A stretch of DNA of 64,000 nt, from the NCBI GenBank assembly GCA_009773635.1, contig WSYC01000010.1, forward strand, positions 1-64,000, written 5' to 3'. Shown piece after piece: positions 8,338 through 18,024 of the stretch; the first letter of the stretch is position 1; each line of letters begins with the position of its first letter. This stretch comes from Beijerinckiaceae bacterium (GTDB lineage Bacteria > Pseudomonadota > Alphaproteobacteria > Rhizobiales > Beijerinckiaceae). Under the pieces are notes generated by a model that ran no database searches, was not told the DNA's origin, and was given only the letters and a program-made list of their open reading frames with translations. Made by a program: the position numbers and the translations under genes.

Positions 8338-9984
8338 TCAGCAGGCGCGTTGTGCTGCCGGCTCGTTGGCCATGCGGCGGAGTTCGAAGCGTTGCAGCTT
8401 TCCGGTCTGGGTTTTCGGCAGGGCGGCGACGTATTCGATGTCGCGCGGATATTTGAAGGGAGCAATATCCGCTTTCACGTGGTCCTGCAGCATTTTCGTC
8501 GTGACGGCATCGGGCGCGATGCCGGCGCGCAGCACGACATAAGCTTTCACGATCATGCCGCGTGTCGCATCCGGTGCGCCGACGACGCCGCACTCCGCCA
8601 CCGCCGGATGCGCAAGGAGGCTCGCCTCCACCTCCGGCCCGGCGATGTTGTAGCCGGCGGAGATGATCATGTCGTCCGAGCGGGCCTGATACCAGAAATA
8701 GCCATCGGCATCGCGGAAATAGGTGTCGCCGGAGACGTTCCAGCCGTCGCGGACGTAGGCGAGCTGGCGCGCATCGCTGAGGTAGCGGCAGCCGGTCGGC
8801 CCGCGCATCGCGAGGCGACCGGGTGTGCCGTCGGGGACCTCGTTGCCTTCTGCATCAATGATTTTTGCTTCATAGCCCGGCACCGGAAAGCCGGTGGAGC
8901 CGGGGCGGATTTTCTCCACCGGCGCGGCGATGAAGATATGCAGCATCTCGGTCGCGCCGATGCCGTCCATCAGCGGCAAGCCGGTTTTTGCCTGCCACGC
9001 CTCGAAGGTCGCCTTTGGCAGGGTTTCGCCGGCGGAAACGCAGAGTCTCAAACTGTCGGCGCTGTGCTCACCGAGCTTGTCGAGCATCGCGCGATAGGCG
9101 GTGGGCGCCGTGAAGCAGACGGTCGCCTTGAAGGCCTCGATGGCGGCGAGAAGATCGGGCGGCCCGGCCTTCTCCAGCAGCACGCTGGAGGCGCCGATCC
9201 GCATCGGGAACAGCACCAAGCCGCCAAGCCCGAAGGTGAAAGCCAGCGGCGGCGAGCCGATGAAGCGATCCTCCGGCTTCGCTTTGAGCACCCGCGCGGC
9301 ATAGCAATCGCAGATCGCGAGGAGATCTCGATGGAAATGCAGCGTGCCCTTGGGTTCGCCTGTCGTGCCCGAGGTGAAGCCGATGAGACACACATCATCC
9401 TGAGCGGTATCCGCCGCGGCAAAGGTCTCGTAGCCCGGTTTCGCCGTCATCGCTTCGAGGGTGCCATCGCCGAAGGCGATGATCTCGCGGAGGTCAGGCG
9501 CGAGGGTCTTCGCGCCCTGCAATTCATCCAGCAGGCGATGATCGCAGAGCGCCAGCGCGATTGTTGCCTTGGCGATGGGGTAGGCGAGTTCGCGCGCGCG
9601 CAACAGCGGCATGGTCGCCACTGCAACGCCGCCGGCCTTGATCACCGCGAAATAGCACGCGACCAGCATCGGGTTGTTCGGCGCGCGCAACAGCACGCGG
9701 TTGCCCGGCTTCAAGCCGAGATCGCGCGTCAGCACGTTGGCGATGCGGTTGATACGCTCCGCGAGATCGGCGTAGGTCCAGGTCTCGGTCTTGCCGGGCT
9801 CGCCGCCGATCAGCGCGATGCGCGCGCCGTTGCCGGCGGCAAGATGGCTGTCCACAAGCTCCGTGACGACGTTCAGCCGCTCGGGGTAATCAAGCCCGGC
9901 CTCGGTGAGGCGCAGGTCCGGCCATTGCTCGGGTGGCGGCAGGCTGTCCCGGCAGAAGGTATCGACATGCCCTGATCTGAACAT
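8338..9984 (-). CDS. Aryl-CoA ligase, probably 2-aminobenzoate (anthranilate)-CoA ligase
   Basis: This 548-residue adenylate-forming enzyme has the P-loop-like GFTSGTTGEPKGTLHFHRD (about residues 205-223), the DGIGATEMLHIF motif of benzoate/2-aminobenzoate-CoA ligases, VSGDTYFRDADGYFWYQARSDDMIISAGYNIAGPEVE, and a C-terminal KTQTGKLQRFELR that supplies the catalytic lysine. It would make the CoA thioester of an aromatic acid using ATP. The divergent 2-aminobenzoyl-CoA oxygenase and the nearby kynureninase point to anthranilate; benzoate or salicylate remain alternatives. It starts 8 bp after the acyl-CoA dehydrogenase stop. Confidence 0.85.
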   Translation of the reverse strand: MFRSGHVDTFCRDSLPPPEQWPDLRLTEAGLDYPERLNVVTELVDSHLAAGNGARIALIGGEPGKTETWTYADLAERINRIANVLTRDLGLKPGNRVLLRAPNNPMLVACYFAVIKAGGVAVATMPLLRARELAYPIAKATIALALCDHRLLDELQGAKTLAPDLREIIAFGDGTLEAMTAKPGYETFAAADTAQDDVCLIGFTSGTTGEPKGTLHFHRDLLAICDCYAARVLKAKPEDRFIGSPPLAFTFGLGGLVLFPMRIGASSVLLEKAGPPDLLAAIEAFKATVCFTAPTAYRAMLDKLGEHSADSLRLCVSAGETLPKATFEAWQAKTGLPLMDGIGATEMLHIFIAAPVEKIRPGSTGFPVPGYEAKIIDAEGNEVPDGTPGRLAMRGPTGCRYLSDARQLAYVRDGWNVSGDTYFRDADGYFWYQARSDDMIISAGYNIAGPEVEASLLAHPAVAECGVVGAPDATRGMIVKAYVVLRAGIAPDAVTTKMLQDHVKADIAPFKYPRDIEYVAALPKTQTGKLQRFELRRMANEPAAQRAC

Positions 9985-9992
9985 GGTGTCTC

Positions 9993-11189
9993 CTAGTGCT
10001 GCTGGCTTGCATGGGCTTTCAACGCCTCGCGGGCGATGACGATTTTCTGCACATCCGTCGCGCCCTCGTAGATGCGCAGCGCGCGGATCTCGCGATAGAG
10101 TTCCTCGACCTTCACGCCCTTCGTCACGCCGAGCCCGCCGTGGAGTTGCACCGCGCGGTCGATCACCCGCTGGGCATTTTCGGTCGCGACCATCTTGGCG
10201 AGCGCGGCTTCGCGGGTGACGCGTGGCGCGCCGCTATCCTTCGTCCAGGCGGCGCGATAGACGAGCAGGCTGGCGGCTTCGACCTCAGCGATGCTCTCTG
10301 CGATCGCGGCCTGCGCAAGCTGGAGATCGCCGAGCGTCGCGCCAAAAAGCTTGCGCGAATTGGCGCGCGAGAGCGTTTCATGCAGCGCCCGGCGCGCAAA
10401 CCCCAGCGCCGCCGCGCCAACCGTCGAGCGGAAGATATCGAGCGTCGCCATCGCGACCTTGAACCCCTCGCCGGGGCCGCCAAGCCGGTTCGCCGCCGGC
10501 ACACGGCAGGCATCGAATGCCAGCGTCGCCAGCGGGTGCGGCGCGATCACCTCGATCCGCTCGGTGATAGAAAAACCCGGCGTGTCCGCATCGACAACGA
10601 AGGCGGAAAGGCCTTTCGCACCCGGTGCCTCGCCGGTGCGGACGAAGACAACATAGTGATCGGCAATGCCGCCGTTGGAAATCCAGGTTTTCGTTCCGGT
10701 GACGCGGACGTGATCATTGCCATCCGGCACGGCTGTCGTCGCGATCGCCGCGACATCCGAGCCTGCCTCCAGCTCCGAAAGCGCGAAGGCGGCGATTGCC
10801 TCGCCGCGCGCGACGGCGGGCAGGTATTTCCGCTTCAGCGCATCGTCACCGAACAGCGTGATCGAGCCGGTGCCGAGCCCCTGCATCGCGAAGGCAAAAT
10901 CCGCGAGTCCGTCCCGCGCCGCGAGGATATCGCGGGCAAGGCAGAGCGTGCGGACATCGAAAGCCTCGCTCAGGCCGCCATAGGCTTTCGGCACGACCGC
11001 CTTCAGGAAGCCGGCGCGGCCCAGCGCCGCCACGCGCGCACGGCAGGCTTCATCGACATCATCATGCGGCAGGGTATGCAATTCAGCATCGGCGAAAGCC
11101 GCGAGTTTCGCCGCAAAAGCGCGATGGCTGTCCGCGAAGAACGGCCAGTCGAGCGTATCACCCATCGAGATCGGGGAGGGGGATGCCAT
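9993..11189 (-). CDS. Acyl-CoA dehydrogenase family protein
   Basis: This 398-residue flavoenzyme has the family's middle-domain motif [16 protein letters not shown] (about residues 132-147), [20 protein letters not shown], and the C-terminal [43 protein letters not shown]. The last stretch carries the usual IYEGT-like motif with an Ala inserted. In the pathway it would oxidise the alicyclic CoA ester made after ring reduction. Start ATG 11189 lies 3 bp after the hydratase stop and is preceded by GAGGGG; ATG 11165 is an alternative. Confidence 0.88.
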   Translation of the reverse strand: MASPSPISMGDTLDWPFFADSHRAFAAKLAAFADAELHTLPHDDVDEACRARVAALGRAGFLKAVVPKAYGGLSEAFDVRTLCLARDILAARDGLADFAFAMQGLGTGSITLFGDDALKRKYLPAVARGEAIAAFALSELEAGSDVAAIATTAVPDGNDHVRVTGTKTWISNGGIADHYVVFVRTGEAPGAKGLSAFVVDADTPGFSITERIEVIAPHPLATLAFDACRVPAANRLGGPGEGFKVAMATLDIFRSTVGAAALGFARRALHETLSRANSRKLFGATLGDLQLAQAAIAESIAEVEAASLLVYRAAWTKDSGAPRVTREAALAKMVATENAQRVIDRAVQLHGGLGVTKGVKVEELYREIRALRIYEGATDVQKIVIAREALKAHASQQH

Positions 11190-11192
11190 GCC

Positions 11193-12029
11193 TCAATTCC
11201 CCTCGAAAACCGGCTTCTCGCGCGCCGCAAACGCGTGATAGGCGCGGGCGAAATCCTCGGTCTGCATGCACAGCGCCTGCGCAACGGCCTCGGCCTCGAT
11301 GGCGCTTTCCACGGACATTGCCCATTCCATTTCCAGCATGCGCTTGGTCATCGCATTGGCAAAGGTTGGTCCATCGGCCAGTTCACCCGCGAGGGCCTGT
11401 GCCTCAGCAAGCAAGGCTTCGGGCGCGACGAGCCGGTTGAGAAAGCCCCAGCGCTCGGCTTCCTCGCCCTTGAGCACGCGGCCGGTGTAGAGAAGTTCCG
11501 CCGCCCGGCCCTGGCCGACGATGCGTGGCAGCATCGCACAGGCGCCCATGTCGCAGCCCGCAAGCCCGACGCGGTTGAACAGGAACGCGATTTTCGCCCC
11601 CGTCGTGCCGATGCGCATGTCCGAGGCCATCGCCATGATCGCGCCCGCCCCGGCGCAGATACCGTCGATTGCGGCGATGACCGGTTGCGGGCAGGCGCGC
11701 ATGGCTTTGACGAGATCGCCGGTCATGCGGGTGAATTTCAGCAGGTCCTTCGTTTCCATCGCCACGAGTGGGCCGATGATCTCGAAGACATCACCGCCGG
11801 ACGAGAAATTCCCTCCCGCGCCGGTCAGCACCACGGCCTTGACCGTCTCTTCCTTCTGCAACGCGAGGAAGAAGTCGGTCAGCTCGCGATAGCTCTCGAA
11901 GGTCAGCGGGTTTTTCTTTTCCGGCCGGTTGAGCGTGATCGTCGCGACCTTGCCGGTGACCTCAAGCAGGAAATGCTTCGGCGTAAACCCGGAGACGGGA
12001 AGAAGCGTGGCGTTCGCAAGGGTCATCAC
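11193..12029 (-). CDS. Enoyl-CoA hydratase/isomerase family protein
   Basis: This crotonase-fold protein has about 278 residues and the oxyanion-hole segments [19 protein letters not shown] near residue 66 and [51 protein letters not shown] near residue 120. The position usually holding the second catalytic Glu reads GCDMGA, so the exact reaction (hydration or ring-opening hydrolysis) is open. It lies 43 bp after the MarR gene and 3 bp before the dehydrogenase in the same operon, fitting a beta-oxidation-like step on the cyclic CoA intermediate. ATG 12026 is an alternative start. Confidence 0.86.
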   Translation of the reverse strand: MMTLANATLLPVSGFTPKHFLLEVTGKVATITLNRPEKKNPLTFESYRELTDFFLALQKEETVKAVVLTGAGGNFSSGGDVFEIIGPLVAMETKDLLKFTRMTGDLVKAMRACPQPVIAAIDGICAGAGAIMAMASDMRIGTTGAKIAFLFNRVGLAGCDMGACAMLPRIVGQGRAAELLYTGRVLKGEEAERWGFLNRLVAPEALLAEAQALAGELADGPTFANAMTKRMLEMEWAMSVESAIEAEAVAQALCMQTEDFARAYHAFAAREKPVFEGN

Positions 12030-12072
12030 GAGGCTCGTCTCATGGTAAGCATTCTGTCATCCCGGCCCGCGC

Positions 12073-12603
12073 TCATTCGGACCCCTCCGGCGCGCCGGCG
12101 CGATCGATCGCCTGCAGGATCGAGGTCTTGGTGGTGCTCAGGAGCCGCATCAGGCTCGCGGCATCGGGCGGCTTCAGCCCTGCGAAGATATCCGCGATCC
12201 AGTCTTCATGCCGCTCGGCCATGGCGCGGAACAGCCGCCGCCCCTGCGCTGTGAGCGAAATTACCTGCACGCGCCGGTCGTGCGGGGCGGGACGCTTGTC
12301 GATCAAGCCATCGTCGACGAGGCCGGCGACGACGGTCGTCACATTGCCGTTCGAGACCATCAGCCGCTGCGATACCTCACCCACGGTCATGCCGGTGGAG
12401 GATTTCTCGAGCTGCGCCATCAGATCGAAGCGGGGCAGGGTGGTCTTGAATTCCTCACGCAGCCGGCGGCGGATCTCCCGCTCGATCAGCGTCGAGCAGG
12501 TCAGCATGCGGAGCCAAAGGCGCAATTCCTCCTTGTGGTCGCCCGGGCGTTCGGCGGCCTTGGTCTCGCGGTCAAGCGCGCGCAGGACGGGGGTTTCATC
12601 CAT
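12073..12603 (-). CDS. MarR family transcriptional regulator
   Basis: This 176-residue winged-helix protein has the recognition region MTVGEVSQRLMVSNGNVTTVVAGLVDDGLI followed by the wing DKRPAPHDRRVQVISLTAQGR, both diagnostic of MarR. MarR proteins in aromatic-acid operons usually sense the CoA thioester or the acid and derepress transcription. The ATG overlaps the stop of the SDR gene (TGATG), so regulator and enzymes are made together. Candidate operators are the palindromic AAGCTT-centred motifs at 727 and 13563. Confidence 0.9.
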   Translation of the reverse strand: MDETPVLRALDRETKAAERPGDHKEELRLWLRMLTCSTLIEREIRRRLREEFKTTLPRFDLMAQLEKSSTGMTVGEVSQRLMVSNGNVTTVVAGLVDDGLIDKRPAPHDRRVQVISLTAQGRRLFRAMAERHEDWIADIFAGLKPPDAASLMRLLSTTKTSILQAIDRAGAPEGSE

Positions 12604-13376
12604 CAGAATTCCCCACCGTTGATGAGCAGGGACTGGCCGTTGATGGAGCCAGAGCCGGGACCGCAGAGGTAGAGCACGGCGGCTGCGACTTCCTCGGGCT
12701 GGACGAGGCGACCCATCGGGTTGTCGGTAGTAAAGTACGACTTCGCTTCCTCTTCCGATATGCCGCCTTTTCGGGCGATCCCGCGCACGCCCCTGGCGAC
12801 AAGATCGGTGTTGGCGTAGCCGGGTGAAATGGCGTTGACGGTCACGCCCGTTCCGAGACGCGCGTGCTCCAGCGCCAAGGATTTCACCAGACCGAGCACG
12901 GCGTGCTTGGCGGCGCAATACGCGCTGGCCCCGTCATAGCCGCGATGCCCGGCGGTAGAGGCGATGGCGATGGCCCGGCCATGTCCGTGATCGCTCATGG
13001 ACCCTAAAACCGCGTCGAAGACCGTTCTGACACTCATGACATTCAGCTCGAACATCCGGCGGAACAATGCTGCGTCGGAGCGATGAAAGGGCGCGATCTC
13101 CGCCCCGCCGGCATTGGCGACGGCAATGTCGAACGGTTGGACCGCCGCGAGGCTCTTGATGGCCGCAAGGGTCGCCGCCTCATCTGTGACATCCGCGACG
13201 GCGAAGGCGTGGGCGATCCCGTCGGCCACCGCCTTTTCCAGCGTCGCGACATCCCGGCCAATGATCGAGACACGTGCACCTGCGCCGACCAGCCCGGCTG
13301 CGATAGCGCGACCGATGCCACGACCGCCGCCGGTAACCAGCGCGTGCTGTGTGTTCAGGGTGCCTGCCATCATCAA
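12603..13376 (-). CDS. SDR family NAD(P)-dependent oxidoreductase
   Basis: This 257-residue short-chain dehydrogenase has the cofactor loop TGGGRGIG at about residues 15-22, NAG near residue 89, catalytic Ser-Tyr-Lys visible as IASTAGHRGYDGASAYCAAKHAV, and a C-terminal SGSINGQSLLINGG. It is the first gene of the minus-strand operon and would oxidise a hydroxyacyl-CoA or reduce the keto group of the dearomatised intermediate. Several start codons are stacked (MMMAG); the exact one is uncertain by a few residues. Confidence 0.89.
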   Translation of the reverse strand: MMMAGTLNTQHALVTGGGRGIGRAIAAGLVGAGARVSIIGRDVATLEKAVADGIAHAFAVADVTDEAATLAAIKSLAAVQPFDIAVANAGGAEIAPFHRSDAALFRRMFELNVMSVRTVFDAVLGSMSDHGHGRAIAIASTAGHRGYDGASAYCAAKHAVLGLVKSLALEHARLGTGVTVNAISPGYANTDLVARGVRGIARKGGISEEEAKSYFTTDNPMGRLVQPEEVAAAVLYLCGPGSGSINGQSLLINGGEF

Positions 13377-13599
13377 GACCTCGCCTCAAGGCGTTATTAT
13401 TTCATATTCAAAGCAATTGTCCAGCTGGCGATGCGTTGGCATTTTCTGGGCAAATACGTCTAGTATTATGCTATATAAATCAATTAATTATGTTAAATTT
13501 TGTGATTGAAGATCATTCATTTGGGCCTGCGCAAAAACAGCCTCTTGTCGGAAAAATATTTCAAGCTTAAAATGAAATTTCATCACGAGGGAGAGTGCG
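13377..13599. promoter_or_regulatory. AT-rich divergent promoter region between the SDR operon and the fused oxygenase
   Basis: This 223-bp gap is much richer in A and T than its surroundings, with runs such as TATATAAATCAATTAATTA near 13470-13490. It must hold back-to-back promoters for the minus-strand operon and the plus-strand oxygenase gene. The shared motif at 13563 lies on the oxygenase side, about 35 bp before that start codon. Confidence 0.6.
13563..13579 (+). promoter_or_regulatory. Second copy of the AAGCTTAAAATRAAATT motif
   Basis: AAGCTTAAAATGAAATT matches 16 of 17 bases of the element at 734-750 upstream of the importer. Here the inverted symmetry is imperfect: seven of ten positions pair around the AAGCTT centre over 13556-13575. 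Its position just before the oxygenase start fits an operator overlapping the promoter or leader. The MarR protein encoded 1 kb away is the simplest candidate regulator. Confidence 0.55.
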
Positions 13600-15939
13600 A
13601 TGCGCATTGCGGTTGTGGGTGGCGGGCCGGCTGGTCTCTATTACGCGCTCCTGATGAAGCGAGATTGGCCCGCGCTCGATATCACCGTCTTCGAGCGCAA
13701 CAGCCCGGACGATACCTTCGGCTTTGGCGTCGTGTTTTCGGATCAGACGCTCGACATTTTCCGGGCGGTCGATACCCCGAGCTATCAGGCGATTGCCGAG
13801 AGCTTTGCCTATTGGGATGACATCGAAATCCACTTCAAGGGCACAAAGCACCGTGTCGGCGGCAATGGCTTCTGCGGCTGCTCGCGCCACACGTTGCTGA
13901 CGCTGCTCCAGAACCGGGCGCGCGAGCTTGGCGTGACGCTGGTGTTCAACCACGAGATCACGGATTTTACGGCATTTTCGTCGGAATACGACCTCGTGGT
14001 CGCCTCGGATGGCATCAACAGCCGCATCCGCGAGACCTGGAAGGATCATTTCCAGCCGGAGATCGATCTGCGCCCGAACCACTTCGCGTGGATGGGCTCG
14101 ACGCGTCCGTTCGATGCCTTCACCTTCTTCTTCAAGGAAACGGAACACGGCATTTTCATCGCGCATTGCTACCAGTACGAGGCGGGGCGCTCGACCTGGG
14201 TGATGGAAACCGATCCGGAGACCTTCAAACGTGCTGGCCTTGGCGCGATGGATGAGCCGACATCGGCGAAGTTCCTTGAAGGCGTTTTCGCCGAGGAATT
14301 GCAGGGCCACCCGCTCATCATCAACCGTTCCTACTGGCGGAATTTCCCGGCCATCCGCTGCGCCAGTTGGGTGAAGGACAACATCGTCATCATGGGCGAT
14401 GCCAAGGCTTCCGCGCATTTTTCGATCGGCTCGGGCACCAAGCTCGCGATGGAGGATTCCATCGCGCTGCATCAGGCGTTCCACGCGAAAGGGCTCGATG
14501 TCCGCGCCGCGCTGGCGCACTACGAGAAGGTCCGCCGCGAGGATGTCGAGAAAACCCAGCATGCGGCGGATGTTTCCCTCGTCTGGTTCGAGGATCTGAA
14601 GCGCTTCTGGACATTCGCGCCCCTGCGGTTTGCCTTCGGGCTGATGACGCGTTCGAAGGCGATCACCTACGACAACCTCGCCCTGCGCGCGCCGGAAATG
14701 GTTGCTGCCGTTGACAAGCTCGTTGCGGAGGACGTGGGCGCGGATGCGAAATTCCGCGCCGATGGCACGCCGGTGCCGCCGATGTTCCAGCCGTTCCGGC
14801 TGCGCGGCCTCAAACTCGAGAACCGCGCCGTTGTCTCGCCGATGTGCCAGTATTCGGCCGAAGATGGCCTCATCAATGACTGGCACGTGATGCACTATGG
14901 CGCGCGGGCAACAGGCGGCGCGGGCCTCGTTTACACCGAGATGGTCTGCGTGTCCGAAAGCGCGCGGATCACGCCGGGCTGCGCCGGCCTCTACACCGAC
15001 GCGCAGGAAGCCGCGTGGAAGCGCATCGTTGATTTTGCGCACGCGCACTCGGCCGCGAAGATCGCGCTCCAGCTCGGCCATGCCGGACGCAAGGGCGCCT
15101 CGAAGCTGATGTGGGAGGGGATGGATCGCCCGCTGAAATCGGGCGCCTGGCCCATCATGTCGGCCTCGCCGATCCCGTATTACCCGGAAAGTCAGGCCCC
15201 GCGCGCGATGACCCGCGCCGACATGGACCGGGTGATCGCGGATTTTGTCGCGGCGACGAAGCGCGGTATCCGCGCGGGGTTCGATATGCTCGAACTGCAC
15301 TGTGCCCACGGCTATCTCCTCGCGAGTTTCCTCTCGCCGCTCACCAATATCAGGACGGATGCCTATGGCGGCAGCCTCGAGAACCGGCTGCGGTTTCCGC
15401 TTGAGGTTTTTGCCGCGATGCGGGCTGTCTGGCCGGCGGGCAAGCCGATGTCGGTGCGCATTTCCGCGACCGACTGGAAGGAAGGCGGCATCACGGGGGA
15501 TGATGCCGTTGCCATCGCGGCGGCTTTTGCGGCTGCCGGGTGCGACCTTATCGATGTCTCGACCGGGCAGACCGTGGCGGATGGAAAACCGAGCTATGGC
15601 CGCATGTTCCAGACTCCGTTCTCGGATCAGATCCGCAACGAGGCCCATGTCGCAACCATGGCCGTCGGCGCGATCACGACGGCGGATCAGATGAACACCA
15701 TCATCGCCGCCGGGCGGGCCGATCTCGTGGCGCTCGGGCGGCCGCATCTCGCGGACCCCGCCTTCACCCTGCGTGCGGCGGCCTGGTATGGTGCGGATAT
15801 CGCCCAACCCGTGCAATATGCGCCGGGCAAGGACCAGATCTACCGCAATTCGGTGCGCGAACGCGCTGATCTGAACGATATGAAGCTGAAATCGCGCCCG
15901 AGCCGGCACGCTTCGACCTTCAAGCAGGCAGCAGAATAG
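13600..15939 (+). CDS. Fused 2-aminobenzoyl-CoA monooxygenase/reductase (annotated elsewhere as salicylyl-CoA 5-hydroxylase/oxidoreductase)
   Basis: This 779-residue protein joins two flavoproteins. Residues 1 to about 385 form a group A flavin monooxygenase, with [18 protein letters not shown] near the N-terminus and [29 protein letters not shown] as the second FAD motif. From about residue 392 the chain is an old-yellow-enzyme-type reductase ([58 protein letters not shown]). This architecture is known for the Azoarcus enzyme that hydroxylates and then reduces 2-aminobenzoyl-CoA, destroying aromaticity. A salicylyl-CoA substrate is the alternative, but neighbouring kynureninase favours anthranilate. 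Confidence 0.9.
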   Translation: MRIAVVGGGPAGLYYALLMKRDWPALDITVFERNSPDDTFGFGVVFSDQTLDIFRAVDTPSYQAIAESFAYWDDIEIHFKGTKHRVGGNGFCGCSRHTLLTLLQNRARELGVTLVFNHEITDFTAFSSEYDLVVASDGINSRIRETWKDHFQPEIDLRPNHFAWMGSTRPFDAFTFFFKETEHGIFIAHCYQYEAGRSTWVMETDPETFKRAGLGAMDEPTSAKFLEGVFAEELQGHPLIINRSYWRNFPAIRCASWVKDNIVIMGDAKASAHFSIGSGTKLAMEDSIALHQAFHAKGLDVRAALAHYEKVRREDVEKTQHAADVSLVWFEDLKRFWTFAPLRFAFGLMTRSKAITYDNLALRAPEMVAAVDKLVAEDVGADAKFRADGTPVPPMFQPFRLRGLKLENRAVVSPMCQYSAEDGLINDWHVMHYGARATGGAGLVYTEMVCVSESARITPGCAGLYTDAQEAAWKRIVDFAHAHSAAKIALQLGHAGRKGASKLMWEGMDRPLKSGAWPIMSASPIPYYPESQAPRAMTRADMDRVIADFVAATKRGIRAGFDMLELHCAHGYLLASFLSPLTNIRTDAYGGSLENRLRFPLEVFAAMRAVWPAGKPMSVRISATDWKEGGITGDDAVAIAAAFAAAGCDLIDVSTGQTVADGKPSYGRMFQTPFSDQIRNEAHVATMAVGAITTADQMNTIIAAGRADLVALGRPHLADPAFTLRAAAWYGADIAQPVQYAPGKDQIYRNSVRERADLNDMKLKSRPSRHASTFKQAAE

Positions 15940-15977
15940 CGATTGCGGCGCGTCGCGGCAGGAGTTGAGGCAGGGCG

Positions 15978-16008
15978 GCACCGGTGAAAACCGGTGCTGT
16001 TTTCGTTT
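15978..16008 (+). terminator. Intrinsic terminator after the fused oxygenase
   Basis: GCACCGGT-GAAA-ACCGGTGC is an eight-pair perfect stem capped by a GNRA tetraloop and followed by TGTTTTCGTTT. It separates the oxygenase transcript from the kyn operon. Confidence 0.75.
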
Positions 16009-16054
16009 CAGATGCTGGATTTGACGTCGTTCCGGGACTCGACAGAATTGAAAA

Positions 16055-16083
16055 ATTGATATTCAATAAAAAATCGATTTTTT
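16055..16083. promoter_or_regulatory. Two adjacent palindromes upstream of kynB
   Basis: ATTGA-TAT-TCAAT (16055-16067) and AAAAAATCGATTTTTT (16068-16083, a perfect 16-bp palindrome) lie back to back, ending 20 bp before the kynB start. Sites this close to the start could block transcription or translation initiation. The operon encodes a GntR-type regulator as its last gene, which is a candidate binder, although GntR sites usually differ. Seen directly as symmetry; function inferred. Confidence 0.45.
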
Positions 16084-16103
16084 TAACTCAGCGAGTAGAT
16101 CCG

Positions 16104-16745
16104 ATGGCGTTGATCGACATCTCCCCGGTCTTTCGCGCCGGCATGCCGGGTTGGCCGGGCGATACGCCTTTCGAACTCTCGCGCACCTGGTGCATCGGGC
16201 CGGGATGCCCGGTGAACGTGTCGAAGATCGTGCTCTCCAGCCATGTCGGCGCGCATGCCGATGCGCCGCTGCATTTTGATGCCGCCGGGCGCGCGATCCA
16301 CGAGATGCCGCTCGAAACCTATATCGGCCCCTGCCATGTCGTGGATGCGCGCGGTGCCGGTGCTCTCATCCGTGCCGGGGATGTTTTGCCGCAACTGCCG
16401 GCACAGGTGGAGCGTGTGTTGATCCGCCAATACGTCCGTTACCCCGAAGTCTGGGACGCGCATCTCAAGGGGCTCGATCCCGCGCTGATCGTCGCACTGG
16501 CGCAACGCGGCTGCCGGCTGATCGGCGTCGATGCTGCCTCGGTCGATCCGGCGACGTCCAAAACGCTCGATGCGCACCACGCCATCGAGGCTGCGGGCAT
16601 CGCGATCATCGAAGGGTTGATGCTGGATGGCGTGACGCCCGGCGCCTACGAGCTGATTGCGCCGCCGCTGAAAATCGAAGGCTGCGACGCCGCGCCCCTG
16701 CGCGCGGTTCTGCGCACCATGCCTGAGCGGGAGATATCGCCATGA
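16104..16745 (+). CDS. kynB: Kynurenine formamidase
   Basis: This 213-residue protein of the bacterial cyclase/formamidase family has the metal-binding signature SSHVGAHADAPLHF near residue 50, and GDTPFEL near the N-terminus. It hydrolyses N-formyl-kynurenine to kynurenine and formate, the second step of tryptophan breakdown. I chose ATG 16104 (MALIDISP) because the family begins there; the frame is open upstream to 15984 but that part is non-conserved and covers the palindromes. Its stop overlaps the kynU ATG. Confidence 0.92.
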   Translation: MALIDISPVFRAGMPGWPGDTPFELSRTWCIGPGCPVNVSKIVLSSHVGAHADAPLHFDAAGRAIHEMPLETYIGPCHVVDARGAGALIRAGDVLPQLPAQVERVLIRQYVRYPEVWDAHLKGLDPALIVALAQRGCRLIGVDAASVDPATSKTLDAHHAIEAAGIAIIEGLMLDGVTPGAYELIAPPLKIEGCDAAPLRAVLRTMPEREISP

Positions 16746-18013
16746 AGCATGCAGACGCTCCTGTAACCCTTGCTGATTGTTCGGCGCTCGATGCCGCCGA
16801 TCCGCTGGCCGGCAAGCGCGGTGAATTCCACCTGCCGGAGGGGGTCATCTATCTCGACGGCAATTCGTTGGGGCCTCTGCCGAAGGGGGTCGAGCGCCGC
16901 GTTGTCGATCTCATCCGCCGGCAATGGGGCGAAGATCTCATCGTCTCCTGGAACAAGCACGGCTGGATGGATCTGCCGGCCAAGGTCGGCGCCCGCATCG
17001 CCCGACTGGTCGGTGCCGAGCCTGAGGCGGTGATTTCCGCCGATTCAACCTCCGTGAACCTGTTCAAACTGGTCTGCGCCGCGCTGGCGCTCAATCCGGG
17101 CCGGATGACCATCCTTTCCGACAGCGGCAATTTCCCCACTGATCTCTATATTGCGGCAGGCGCCGCCAGCTTGATGAATCATGGTGCCGCCGCGTTGATG
17201 GACCAAGGTGTTTCACTGCGGGTGGTGACACCGGAGGCCGTGCTGGATGCCATCGATTCTGATACCGCGCTCGTCATGCTCACGCATGTCGATTACCGAA
17301 CGGGCCGGGTGCACGACATGGCCGCGATCACGGCGGCGGCGCAGGCGAAGGGCGCACTGATGCTGTGGGATCTTGCGCATTCCGCCGGCGCGCTGCCGGT
17401 CGAGCTTGCCGGATGCAACGCCGATTTTGCGGTCGGGTGTTCGTATAAATATCTCAATGGCGGGCCGGGCGCGCCGGCCTGGCTCTATGTCGCGCCGCGC
17501 CATCAGCCCGCCGCACGCTCGCCGCTTTCGGGTTGGCTCGGGCATGCCGCGCCCTTCGCCTTCGATCTCGACTATCGCCCGGCTGAAGGGATCGGCCGGT
17601 TTATCTGCGGCACGCCGAACATGCTCTCGCTCGTCGCGCTCGATGCCGCCCTCGACGCGTTTGACGGTGTGGACATGGCCATGATCCGCACAAAAAGCAT
17701 GGCGCTTGGCGATCTTTTCATCCGGCTGGTGGAGCAGGAATGCGAGGGTTTTGCTTTGGGCTCGCCCGCTGAGGCGGTGCAGCGTGGCTCGCAGGTGAGT
17801 CTGAGGCATCGGCAAGGCTACGCCATCATGCAGGCGCTGATCGCGCGCGGGGTGATCGGCGATTTTCGCGAGCCCGATGTGCTGCGCTTCGGCCTCTGCC
17901 CGCTCTACGTGCGTTACGCCGATATCTGGGCGGCGGTGCAGCACCTCAAGGCCGTGATGGTTGGGGCGGAATGGCAGCGGACCGAGTTTCAAACGCGCGC
18001 AAAAGTTACGTGA
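16742..18013 (+). CDS. kynU: Kynureninase
   Basis: This 423-residue PLP enzyme cleaves kynurenine to anthranilate and alanine. It shows GEFHLPEGVIYLDGNSLGPLP at the N-terminus, ADSTSVNLFKLVCAALALNPGR near residue 100, DLAHSAGALPVELAGCNADFAVGCSYKYLNGGPGAPAWLYV with the PLP-binding Lys in SYKYLNGG (about residue 235), and GWLGH thereafter. ATGA overlap with kynB shows coupling. The anthranilate it releases would feed the CoA ligase encoded at 8338. Confidence 0.95.
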   Translation: MKHADAPVTLADCSALDAADPLAGKRGEFHLPEGVIYLDGNSLGPLPKGVERRVVDLIRRQWGEDLIVSWNKHGWMDLPAKVGARIARLVGAEPEAVISADSTSVNLFKLVCAALALNPGRMTILSDSGNFPTDLYIAAGAASLMNHGAAALMDQGVSLRVVTPEAVLDAIDSDTALVMLTHVDYRTGRVHDMAAITAAAQAKGALMLWDLAHSAGALPVELAGCNADFAVGCSYKYLNGGPGAPAWLYVAPRHQPAARSPLSGWLGHAAPFAFDLDYRPAEGIGRFICGTPNMLSLVALDAALDAFDGVDMAMIRTKSMALGDLFIRLVEQECEGFALGSPAEAVQRGSQVSLRHRQGYAIMQALIARGVIGDFREPDVLRFGLCPLYVRYADIWAAVQHLKAVMVGAEWQRTEFQTRAKVT

Positions 18014-18024
18014 GGGAAACTGTC

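Noticed and set aside
9996-12254. A 752-codon plus-strand frame across the dehydrogenase and hydratase genes
   Set aside because: It crosses two confident minus-strand genes and has the composition of an antisense frame.
13567-15981. An 804-codon minus-strand frame opposite the fused oxygenase
   Set aside because: The plus-strand protein is unmistakable over its full length; the antisense reading is compositional shadow.
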